Below are positions 28,706 through 37,274 of a stretch of 64,000 nucleotides of DNA, one piece after another (position 1 is the stretch's first letter; each line of letters starts with the position of its first letter). Under the pieces are notes generated by a model. It saw nothing but the letters and a program-made list of their open reading frames with translations, had not been told where the DNA came from and ran no database searches. Location of the stretch: the NCBI RefSeq assembly GCF_900605495.1, contig NZ_LR027602.1, positions 669,797 through 733,796 on the forward strand, given 5' to 3'. This stretch comes from Bacilliculturomica massiliensis (GTDB lineage Bacteria; Bacillota; Clostridia; Peptostreptococcales; Anaerovoracaceae). The translations under genes and the position numbers were made by a program.

Positions 28706-29916
28706 AAATAAAGTGGATGCAGCACAGGAAGAAAACAGCGTTTCTGCTGGCTGCGATAATGGTTTTGTCCAGCTGTTCTATTGCGGGCGCCAAGGAGAAG
28801 ATCGTATTTGATCCCGGAACAGATAAAACGATAACTTCGATCATAAAGATCGTAAACAATACATCGGATCCTTTTGACCCGCAGCTTGAAATATCAGGTG
28901 TTGCAGCCAACGCCGGAGGAGATATACAGGCGGAATTGTACGTCCATGACCCGGAAATCGACAGATATGATCTGATCCAGAGCGGTAATTGTGAGCTGGA
29001 GCCCGGGGAGAAGGATTTTATGATCACACTGCCTTACGGAGAGGGAGTGGTACTGAATGGTGATTATCTGACCGTATTTTCAGACCAGACGCAGGGCGAC
29101 GCATACGGGATCGACCGGAAAAATATTTATGAAAAAGGGGAAAGCAATAGTTTTCGTTTTTTCTTTACTTATAAAGATGGAATTCTGCTGACGAAAGCGC
29201 AGGGTCTCATGGGAGAAGAAAAGGGCGCGGGCGCAGATATCTCTGGATGGAAGGATCCGGATGAAGGAGGAGATGGAAGCGCCGCCGACGGTCTGGAGGA
29301 TGAAGCTGATATGAACCGGGACACGCCGAATCACATTTATTTTACGGACACGGCGGGACATTGGGGAGAAGATGCGGTCTCGGAGATGGCGTCCAGAGGA
29401 ATCGTCAAGGGTTATGAAGATGGAAGCTTCCACCCTGATGAAAGCATAAAAAGAGCGGAATTCTGCCAGATGATCGCAAATGCATTCGATTATCAGCGGA
29501 GCGCATCCGCTCCGCACCCATTCAGCGACGTGGGAGAAGGAGACTGGTATTACGACGCGGTAAACGCATTGTACGGGCGCGGGATCGTAGCAGGGACATC
29601 CGCAGACCGTTTTGATCCAGATGAAAATATTACCAGGGAACAGATGGCCGTGATCCTGCATCACACGGCGTTAGACAGAGATATGCCGATGGACGGCCTG
29701 AGAGAATACGTTACTTTTTCGGACGATCAGGCGATAAGCGGCTATGCGCGGAAAGCGATAGAAGCGATGTACAAAGCAGAATTTATCAGCGGAGTGAAAA
29801 ATGCGGAGACGGAAGGATACCGCTTTGAACCGCAGCAGAACGCCACGAGGGCGGAGGCCGCCTCGGTGGTCTTAAAGTTACTTGGAGACCAGAGCGGCCA
29901 GCAGCGGGGTCAGTGA
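28702..29916 (+). CDS. Short SLH-anchored protein with N-module (type B)
   Basis: 404 residues. ATGA overlap with the previous gene and GGGAGG 6-7 bases before the ATG. The N-terminus has a hydrophobic segment with LSSC at about 20-23, which fits a lipobox, but it could equally be cut by signal peptidase I after SIAGA; the SLH repeats favour wall anchoring. Residues about 32-170 form the N-module (IVNNTSDPFDPQLEISGVA; LIQSGNCELEPGEKDF), homologous to those of the 30028 and 33951 proteins. After an acidic Gly/Asp linker come three SLH repeats (210-400; GHWGEDAVSEM, DWYYDAVNAL, NATRAEAASVV). It is the minimal version of the long SLH proteins: N-module joined almost directly to the anchor. This makes it the best place to ask what the N-module does. 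Confidence 0.82.
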   Translation: MKIKWMQHRKKTAFLLAAIMVLSSCSIAGAKEKIVFDPGTDKTITSIIKIVNNTSDPFDPQLEISGVAANAGGDIQAELYVHDPEIDRYDLIQSGNCELEPGEKDFMITLPYGEGVVLNGDYLTVFSDQTQGDAYGIDRKNIYEKGESNSFRFFFTYKDGILLTKAQGLMGEEKGAGADISGWKDPDEGGDGSAADGLEDEADMNRDTPNHIYFTDTAGHWGEDAVSEMASRGIVKGYEDGSFHPDESIKRAEFCQMIANAFDYQRSASAPHPFSDVGEGDWYYDAVNALYGRGIVAGTSADRFDPDENITREQMAVILHHTALDRDMPMDGLREYVTFSDDQAISGYARKAIEAMYKAEFISGVKNAETEGYRFEPQQNATRAEAASVVLKLLGDQSGQQRGQ

Positions 29917-30027
29917 TATTTAGAATGCGCTCAAAGTCAAAAGGGGAAGGCAGGAGGCGATCAATCAATACGATTTTTTGAGCGCAGATTTAGATATAAA
30001 TCAGTTTAGTTTTGGAAGGAGGAAATT

Positions 30028-32412
30028 ATGAAGCGGACCGATAGAGCCGTCAGTTTTGTACTGGTTTTGGCAATGTTGTTCGTCTTATCCGCAGCGCCGG
30101 TATATGGGCTTTCCGGAGTAAATGCGGGAAACGAGGGTCTGATTCAGAGAATCACTGGAATCAGTATCGATATGGAAACGGTGGACGGACCATATCTCGT
30201 CGTCTCAGGCGTTGTGTCGACGGAAGGAGCAATATACAGCGAACCAAACTATCATGAAATACTGGTGGAATTATATTCGGTGGAGGATGACTTTTTGCTG
30301 GCCACCGGTAATGCGGATATTGCAGATCCGGACAGTTCAGAATTTACCGTTTTGAATTGTTCCATGGCAGAAGGCGGACTTGCAAGAGGCGAATATTATA
30401 TTTTGGTTTCAGACCAGATGTATCCGCCATACGGAGTAACGCAGGACTCTTACAGAGTCAATTTTTCGGTAGGTGATAATAACGATATCATCGCCGATCC
30501 GGAGGATCCGTGGGACGTGGTGCGCGGACCGTACCAGTTGTCGGCGTCTCCGGCGGCAGTATCTCTGGAGGATTACACTTATGGAGAAACCGCTGCAGGT
30601 TCCTGCGAGATCGCGGTCCAGAATTCCGGATGGGAGACGCTGAGGGGAGTCAGTCTGTCCATATCGGGAACGGGGATCACGGCGTCGCCTGTGGACGCGG
30701 CGGCGGAAATGACCAGCGGACAGACCGCTCTCTACGAGGTGACGCAGCTTTCCGGTCTGACGCCGGGCGCGTACCATGTTGACCTGCATTGGAACGCCGA
30801 TGAGATCGCGACGATCCCCGCTCTTGTGGTACCGGTCACATTCACGGTAAATAAGGCGACCCAGGGAGCGGTAGAAGGCCTGGCAGCGGAGGCTGCCGCC
30901 ACTAAGGGCGGTCTGGGAAGGATCACCGGCCTGACCACCACGGCCGCCTATGAGATATATGACGGCGAAAATTATACGACCTGGACAGCGCTTTCCATCG
31001 AAGACGACGGGTCGGCCTGGATCTCTCCCGGCGCCTATGAGATCAGACTTGCGGGCAATGCGTTTTATGAGCCCGGAGCTGTGGGAGACCTGGTAGAAGT
31101 TCCTGATTTCTATGGTTTTGACGATTTCACGATCGAGGATATGAGGGCCGGTGTCCCCACCAGTTACGATGTCACACAGCATGTGGGAGGGGGATCCGGC
31201 ACAAAGACCTACAGCGTTCTTTCCGGCGCGCTGCCGAAAGATCTGGAATTGACTACAGCCGGCAGTATTACAGGAACCGCAGTGGTCGTCACCAGCGCCG
31301 TCTTTACGGCAGCCCTGCAAGTGACAGATGAGGAGGGAGCCACCCGATCTGCCGTCATGACGATCAACGGCGTAGCGAAAGGGGATCAGGCCACGCCGGA
31401 AGCGATCAGCGGGGCGGCGACGGATGCGGTGATCGCCATCACAAACTGGAGCAGCCGATCCCAGGCCTATGCGATCAGTACGGACAGCGCTCTGGATCTG
31501 GCGGGCGTGACGGGATGGACGACTTTTGCTGCGGTAGACGACGCGAAATTCGAGGGCCTGACACGCAACACCCAGTATTACATATATACATATCTTCCGG
31601 AGACCAAACTGCTGAATCCGTCGCCTTTGGTGAGCGCCGGCATAAAGACTGCGCGGACAAGCCTGGCGTCTGTGTCCATATCCGGGTCAGGAATCGTGGG
31701 AGAAGCTGTGACCGCTTTGGTGAGTCCGGCGGGAGCCACGGTAAAGTTCCAGTGGATGGACGAGAGCGGAAGGGACATTGACGGCGCCACCGGCTCGTCG
31801 TTTACGCCGGGCGACGCATACAGGGGAAAGATGATCCGCGTGCAGGCAGAAGGAATCGATGACTTTGCGGAAACAGTGAGCAGTCCGGCCTTTCTGGTAG
31901 GCGGCACGAAGGTCGAACTGGCTGTGGATACGTATAATCCCGGTTTGCCAATTCAGGCGGTACTGACCGCCCAGGACGGCAGCGTCTCTTTTTCAGCCGT
32001 CAGCACCACTGCCGGTTCGGTGGGAAAAGCGCTGCAGGAGATCAGGATAGAGCGGGTAAGTCCCGGGAAAAAATACGATCTGCTGCTGCAAAAGCCGGGG
32101 CACACCGATCTTACCATCAATAATGTTGAAGTGAAAACGTCGGATGTAGCAATTACCCTGACCGATGCAATGAAAATGTACTCCGGAGATTTCAATGGAG
32201 ACAACAGCATCCGTCTGGAGGACCGGGCGCTTTTACTGCAGAGTAAATATTTTGGAAAGGCGGTGAGCAGTTTCACGGGAGAAGAGGCGCAGCGAGCGGC
32301 GATACTGGATCTGGACGGAGATGGTTATATCAAGCTCAGCGATCTGATGATCCTCATGGCTCAGGAAAACTTTGGAAAAGATGCAGTTACCATTGATTAT
32401 ACAGGAAATTAA
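30028..32412 (+). CDS. N-module (type B) protein ending in a dockerin instead of SLH
   Basis: 794 residues; GGAAGGAGG sits before the ATG, 111 bp after the previous gene. Signal peptide 1-27. N-module about 30-150 (ISIDMETVDGPYLVVSGVV; VSDQMYPPYGVT), homologous to those of 28702 and 33951. Then an anchor-D-like beta domain (168-270), further Ig/cadherin-like domains, an Ig-like domain with FQWMDESG (545-620), an X-like domain (625-705, KPGHTDLT) and a dockerin (712-785; DFNGDNSIRLEDRALLL, DLDGDGYIKLSDLMILM). The first 150 codons are less GC-rich than the rest. So the same N-module is fused to SLH in one gene and to a dockerin in the next: it can reach the cell surface directly or through a cohesin. 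No enzyme motif seen. Confidence 0.8.
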   Translation: MKRTDRAVSFVLVLAMLFVLSAAPVYGLSGVNAGNEGLIQRITGISIDMETVDGPYLVVSGVVSTEGAIYSEPNYHEILVELYSVEDDFLLATGNADIADPDSSEFTVLNCSMAEGGLARGEYYILVSDQMYPPYGVTQDSYRVNFSVGDNNDIIADPEDPWDVVRGPYQLSASPAAVSLEDYTYGETAAGSCEIAVQNSGWETLRGVSLSISGTGITASPVDAAAEMTSGQTALYEVTQLSGLTPGAYHVDLHWNADEIATIPALVVPVTFTVNKATQGAVEGLAAEAAATKGGLGRITGLTTTAAYEIYDGENYTTWTALSIEDDGSAWISPGAYEIRLAGNAFYEPGAVGDLVEVPDFYGFDDFTIEDMRAGVPTSYDVTQHVGGGSGTKTYSVLSGALPKDLELTTAGSITGTAVVVTSAVFTAALQVTDEEGATRSAVMTINGVAKGDQATPEAISGAATDAVIAITNWSSRSQAYAISTDSALDLAGVTGWTTFAAVDDAKFEGLTRNTQYYIYTYLPETKLLNPSPLVSAGIKTARTSLASVSISGSGIVGEAVTALVSPAGATVKFQWMDESGRDIDGATGSSFTPGDAYRGKMIRVQAEGIDDFAETVSSPAFLVGGTKVELAVDTYNPGLPIQAVLTAQDGSVSFSAVSTTAGSVGKALQEIRIERVSPGKKYDLLLQKPGHTDLTINNVEVKTSDVAITLTDAMKMYSGDFNGDNSIRLEDRALLLQSKYFGKAVSSFTGEEAQRAAILDLDGDGYIKLSDLMILMAQENFGKDAVTIDYTGN

Positions 32413-32425
32413 AGGAGGAAACGGT

Positions 32426-33925
32426 ATGCAAAAGAAAGCGTTGTCATTGCTCTTGGCGCTCTTGATGCTCCTGGGTGTAAGCGGAACGTGCTTTGGCGCG
32501 GCCCTGGATATGCCAGGTGTGACCATTGCGGTCAACGACATCAAGGGAGAGACCATGGAGGTGGCCATCAAGGTCAGCGGCCACGGCGACAGCATGTTCA
32601 AATCAGTTGGCGCAGTTGTGCAGTATGATTCCAGCAAGCTCACGCCCATCCGCTGGTCTACCAACGCGGCGATCGGGCTGAAGGATGTGGGAACGGCCAG
32701 GGATGGATGGGCGTCGGCCACGGCAGTTGAAAGCGTGTCTCCGGATATTGTATCTGGAAAACCGGCCATGGCGTTTACCAGCGGCGGAAAAGGTTACTTG
32801 TACCTGGGCGCGGAGACGGCCGTTGCACAGAATTTCAAGGAAGATACACAGGTGGTGACCGTTCGCTTTGGATATGCCAACGGGGCAGATTTTGAAGGAG
32901 CAAAAGACTCGGTTCAGTTTGTTCAAGATGATGGAGTGGCCTTCTATTCACCGGTAAAAGGTCAGATGATCTATCAGACGGAGGATCCGATGAACGGCGC
33001 CTATAAGTTTTATTACCTGAGACCGTTGACAGAGAATGCAGACGGGAATATCACCACAGAAACGCCGGGCGACGGAGATGTGATACCAAGCGAACCATCG
33101 AAAGACGTATCCACAAGCGACACGGCGATCTCCGCCGGAACCGGTACGGCGGATCCGGACGACTTTGCGTCGCTGACTTTCTACGACTGGGATGGAACGT
33201 TGCTGGGAACGCGGATCGTGGCAAAGGATACGGGAAGCCTGATCGATCCCAATACGGCGGAGAACAGGGGAAACTATGTAAACGAAAGTGGGGAAGCGGT
33301 CTATACCGATGCGGAGCTGGCCGCCATGGGCGTGGCTCCCATCGTACCGCAGGGGAACCGGCTCTCCGGCGCCCAGGATCAGACCGGCACTGTGGTGGAG
33401 GCTGTAAATAAGGCCGGATATACGTATGCGGGATGGGTCGATCAAAATACGGGACTCAGCTCCCCGGCAGGCCTGCCGGCCTCGTCCGTCGTAGCGACCA
33501 TCGATGCGGCCGACCTGATACCGCTCACAGGGATCAAAGAAAATAAAGTCGTGAAGGCGGCGTATGACGAGACGTCTTCTCTCGTAGAAAATTTGCCGGC
33601 GATGTACAGCATCAGCTATTCTCCGTTTGAATCGGGCAACGGCGGACTGCAGACGACCTTCACCATAACAAGAACAGAGCGTTCCAGACGCGTGGCGGAA
33701 GGAAAACTGGTGCTGGTACTTCAACTTCGGCCGAATTCCCGCGGAGTGACAAGGCTTGAAGTTCCGCTGGGAAATTCAGATCTGGAAACATTTACGCTTA
33801 CTATGCCGTCGAATGCTTCCTCGATGTATCAGGCGTCCAATGCGATCAGTTACAGCCTGTACGACGAAAGCGGCAACGTAAGGTGTCCGAGCAAGAACAT
33901 TCCAAGAAATGTGATCGTTAAATAA
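32426..33925 (+). CDS. Unanchored cohesin-like protein with YDWD domain and C-module (type B)
   Basis: 499 residues. The frame is open from 32372, but ATG 32426 has AAAGGAGG 7 bases upstream and opens a clear signal peptide (KKALSLLLALLMLLGV), so it is the start, 13 bp after the previous stop. Cohesin-like domain about 27-215 (VGAVVQYDSSKLTPIRW; GYLYLGAETAV). YDWD domain about 250-380 (FYDWDGTLLGTRIVAKD; YTYAGWVD). C-module about 395-499 (YSPFESGNGGLQTTFTI; SRGVTRLEVPLG). It is a compact, well-preserved paralogue of the 26891 protein and, like it, is followed directly by an SLH protein whose N-module is of type B. Neither anchor nor dockerin is present, so attachment must go through another partner. 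Cohesin identity is inferred from pattern and setting. Confidence 0.78.
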   Translation: MQKKALSLLLALLMLLGVSGTCFGAALDMPGVTIAVNDIKGETMEVAIKVSGHGDSMFKSVGAVVQYDSSKLTPIRWSTNAAIGLKDVGTARDGWASATAVESVSPDIVSGKPAMAFTSGGKGYLYLGAETAVAQNFKEDTQVVTVRFGYANGADFEGAKDSVQFVQDDGVAFYSPVKGQMIYQTEDPMNGAYKFYYLRPLTENADGNITTETPGDGDVIPSEPSKDVSTSDTAISAGTGTADPDDFASLTFYDWDGTLLGTRIVAKDTGSLIDPNTAENRGNYVNESGEAVYTDAELAAMGVAPIVPQGNRLSGAQDQTGTVVEAVNKAGYTYAGWVDQNTGLSSPAGLPASSVVATIDAADLIPLTGIKENKVVKAAYDETSSLVENLPAMYSISYSPFESGNGGLQTTFTITRTERSRRVAEGKLVLVLQLRPNSRGVTRLEVPLGNSDLETFTLTMPSNASSMYQASNAISYSLYDESGNVRCPSKNIPRNVIVK

Positions 33926-33950
33926 TAATTTGGTGCAGAAGGAGGATAAC

Positions 33951-36900
33951 ATGATAGAAAGATCAAGGCGGTCGATCAGTTTTGTACTGGTCCTGGCCAT
34001 GATCCTCGCCATGACCTGCGGATATTCTTTCGCAGATACATACGGCGATGGTTATAAGCCGGGATTGTCCAGCTGGGATACGTCGATCAGCAGCGTTACA
34101 AAGTTTACATTTGGAAAAGACGTGGATGGACTGGATTGTCTGTACGTCCATGGAATCGCAGCGAATCCCGGAGGCGACGTCAATGCAGAGTGGTACCGGT
34201 ATGACGGCGACTCCTATTCGCTGGTACAGTCCGGGAACCACGAGCTGGATCCGGGAGAAACGGAATTCAGCGTTGCCTTGCAATTGCCGGAGAATGAAAC
34301 GACTGATGGATATAATGTGATCATCGTCTCCGATATCACTCAGGATCCATATGGTGTGGACAACAGTACAATTGGCGATGATGGAAAGAGCAAAAGTTTT
34401 TCCGTTTACTTCACTGCAGATGGCAATAACATCCGCGATGGATGGAATACCCTGCTCCTTGATCCCTCCGCAGATATCGCGGTGGGCGACGTGGCGCCGG
34501 CCACGACAGAGGCGGCGGTGGGAAGCAGCGTTACCTTTAATGTAGGCGCCGTCACAACATCGCCCGGGGGGACCAATCTGACGCCCGGACAGACTGGCTA
34601 TACGCTGAAGTATCAGTGGAAACACGACGGAACCAACATCGCAGGCGCTACGGGCGCGGCTTATACCATCGCCTCTGTAGCGGCGGCGGACGCAGGAAGG
34701 TACGCTTGTGAAGTAACCTATACGGAAGCGGATCACAGTGCAACGGTGAAAGAAGCCAGAGAAGGCGTTCTGACCATCGCCAAAGCCGATCCGAATCTCA
34801 CGGCTGTCATCACATCGCAGAGCGCAGTTTATGACAGTGGAGAAGAAGGCCTGACCGTTCAGGAAGGCACAGCAGTCAGCAGCGCGGGAGCTGTTACATA
34901 CGTCTATTCGATCGCGGCGGTCGGAGCCACTGGAAATGAAAGTCTCAACGGTGCAGGCCTTCCGATCAGGGCTGGAAAGTACGATGTGACGGCGTATTCT
35001 TCTGAGACAGCCATCTACAAAGGGGCAAGCGTCGGCGGAATTACCCTCAATGTCCTGCCGGCGGATCAGACGCTGACGGGAACCGCGGGACAGGTATCCA
35101 TCGGAAGCACGCTGGATCTGACCACCTGTGTGACCGGCAAAGGGGCGGGTGCGGATCTGACCTTCCGCATCGACGACAGTGCGGACAGTACGGGGGCCGT
35201 CCTGGATCCAGACGGCAAGACGCTGAAGGACGCTGCTACCACAGGAGCGGTGACCGTCTACGTCAGCGCATCCGCTGTCACCGGGAAATACAACGCCTCG
35301 CCGGAGATCAGCTTTACCGTCAACGTCAATGAAGGCGAAGCCGTGACCGTGGGCGCGGTCTCCACCCTGGGCGGCAGGACCTATGTGCCCGGCGGAGTCC
35401 GTCTGGGAGATATCCTCATCAGCCCGGCTCCGGCGGTGACCGCCGTAAACGGCGGAGCGACTGTCAAGGGCCAGTGGAGCTGGAGCGCTCCGGAGACCAC
35501 GCTGGGCGCGGTGACCGCGGCGAATCAGACCGCGGTGTTCACACCGGCTCCGGCAGGTGAAAACAACGGGGTCGTCTATGCGGGAACCACCGTTCAGATC
35601 CCGGTGACCGTGGACAAGGCCGTGCCTGCGCTGACGCTGACCCTGTCGCCTGCAGCTGTAGGCTACGGCGGCACGGCGGCGGCCATCGCAGAGCTGAGCT
35701 GCAGCACGGATTCCTCCGTAACGTTGACCTATACCAGCGCCGACACAGGTAAGGCGACCATCGATACAGACGGCAGCATCACCGCGGTGAGCAAGGGCGC
35801 GGTGAACATCACGGCCAGCTTCGCAGGCGACGCCAACTATCAGGCGGTGAGCAGCAGCGCCGTCTTCACCGTTCAGGCGGAACCGGACGCGCCGGCTCTG
35901 ACGCTGACCGCGGGAGATAAGAAGCTGACCGCCAACTGGACCAGACCCAATGACAACGGATCGGAGATCACCGGCTACACCCTGCTTTTCAAATACCAGG
36001 GCGTGGTGTCCACCGAACCGGCGGTCAAATATGAATACGGCAGCCAGTCCATTACGACCACAGGCGGCATCGACGCGATCGGGGGGTATGCCTCCGGCGG
36101 CGCATTCTATGTGAGCGAAGGCGGCATTGAGCATCTGGTGACCACCAGCGCGGCCATCCACGAGATCCAGGGCGAGGTGACGGTGACGAAGACCGCGGTG
36201 AAGACCGCCACGTCCTACACGCTGGATCCGGCCACCAACGATCTGGAATATAAGGTGTCCCTCTTTGCCACCAACGCCATCGGCGACGGTCCGCTCTCCA
36301 ATGAAGCCAAAGCCACGCCCAAAGCCGGAAGCGGCGGAAGCAGCGGCGGCCACGGCGGCGGAGGCGGAGGCGGCGGCTCTGCCGTCACCCAGAGCTACAC
36401 CGTCGAATTCAAGGCCGGAGCCCACGGAACGCTGGAGGGCAAGGCCAGTCTCGCCGTGGAGAAAGACGGGAAGATCAAGAATGCGCCGGAAGTGAAGGCG
36501 GACAAGGGCTACGTCTTCCTGGGCTGGAGCGCGGACGGCAAGACCGTCATCGACCTGAGTCAGTATAAGGTAACGGGCAAAGTGACGCTGACCGCTCTGT
36601 ATCAGAAGGGAAGCGGCTACATCGAGGGCTATGCGGACGGGACCTTCCGCCCGGACAACAACATGACCAGAGCGGAGGTGGCCACGGTGCTGGCCAAGCT
36701 GTCCAAGGGCTTTGACAGTGAGAAGAGCTACACCGGAGACTTCACCGACGTGGGAAGCGACTGGTACAGGGACTTTGTGAACTACGCGGCGTCGAACAAC
36801 ATCTTCTCCGGGTACAAGGACGGAAGCTTCCGTCCGGACAACCGGATCACCAGAGCGGAATTCGCAGCCTGCCTGGCCAACTTCATGGGCGTCAGCGGCC

Positions 36901-37172
36901 AGGGGAGCAGCAGCTTCACCGACGCCGGAGGCCACTGGGCGGAAGGCTACATCAGCGCGCTGAAGGAGAAAGGGATCACCGCCGGCTATGCGGACAACAC
37001 CTTCCGTCCGGAGAACCAGATCACCAGAGCGGAAGTGGTGACGATGCTGAATCAGGCGCTGAACATAAAGGGAAGCGGAGCCATCGCACCCAGCGATGTG
37101 ACGAAGGCGCACTGGGCCTATGAGCAGATCATCAGCGCGGTGAACGCGGATATCGGAGACGTGCTGAGATAA
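33951..37172 (+). CDS. SLH-anchored multidomain surface protein with N-module (type B)
   Basis: 1073 residues. GAAGGAGG lies 6 bases before ATG 33951, which opens a normal signal peptide; the upstream TTG 33930 lies on the wrong side of that site. N-module about 28-165 (YVHGIAANPGGDVNAEWY; GNHELDPGETEF), close to the one in 28702. Then Ig-like (YQWKHDGTN), MBG-like, further beta domains, Big_2-like (560-650), FN3-like (650-795), a poly-Gly linker (HGGGGGGGSAVT), InlB repeat (815-890, GYVFLGW) and three SLH repeats (890-1073; MTRAEVATVL, ITRAEFAACL, ITRAEVVTML). The C-terminal third is closely related to that of the 14672 protein, while the N-modules differ in type. The first 160 codons are AT-richer than what follows. 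Expected at the cell wall, displaying the N-module outward. Confidence 0.85.
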   Translation: MIERSRRSISFVLVLAMILAMTCGYSFADTYGDGYKPGLSSWDTSISSVTKFTFGKDVDGLDCLYVHGIAANPGGDVNAEWYRYDGDSYSLVQSGNHELDPGETEFSVALQLPENETTDGYNVIIVSDITQDPYGVDNSTIGDDGKSKSFSVYFTADGNNIRDGWNTLLLDPSADIAVGDVAPATTEAAVGSSVTFNVGAVTTSPGGTNLTPGQTGYTLKYQWKHDGTNIAGATGAAYTIASVAAADAGRYACEVTYTEADHSATVKEAREGVLTIAKADPNLTAVITSQSAVYDSGEEGLTVQEGTAVSSAGAVTYVYSIAAVGATGNESLNGAGLPIRAGKYDVTAYSSETAIYKGASVGGITLNVLPADQTLTGTAGQVSIGSTLDLTTCVTGKGAGADLTFRIDDSADSTGAVLDPDGKTLKDAATTGAVTVYVSASAVTGKYNASPEISFTVNVNEGEAVTVGAVSTLGGRTYVPGGVRLGDILISPAPAVTAVNGGATVKGQWSWSAPETTLGAVTAANQTAVFTPAPAGENNGVVYAGTTVQIPVTVDKAVPALTLTLSPAAVGYGGTAAAIAELSCSTDSSVTLTYTSADTGKATIDTDGSITAVSKGAVNITASFAGDANYQAVSSSAVFTVQAEPDAPALTLTAGDKKLTANWTRPNDNGSEITGYTLLFKYQGVVSTEPAVKYEYGSQSITTTGGIDAIGGYASGGAFYVSEGGIEHLVTTSAAIHEIQGEVTVTKTAVKTATSYTLDPATNDLEYKVSLFATNAIGDGPLSNEAKATPKAGSGGSSGGHGGGGGGGGSAVTQSYTVEFKAGAHGTLEGKASLAVEKDGKIKNAPEVKADKGYVFLGWSADGKTVIDLSQYKVTGKVTLTALYQKGSGYIEGYADGTFRPDNNMTRAEVATVLAKLSKGFDSEKSYTGDFTDVGSDWYRDFVNYAASNNIFSGYKDGSFRPDNRITRAEFAACLANFMGVSGQGSSSFTDAGGHWAEGYISALKEKGITAGYADNTFRPENQITRAEVVTMLNQALNIKGSGAIAPSDVTKAHWAYEQIISAVNADIGDVLR

Positions 37173-37274
37173 GGGGCGCGAAAGAAGGAACGAAACCATC
37201 ATAGCAGCAGCCGCGGAAGCGGACGGGGCGGCGTTGGACCGTCCCGCCCGCGGCCTGCGGAAAGAGAAAATGAG

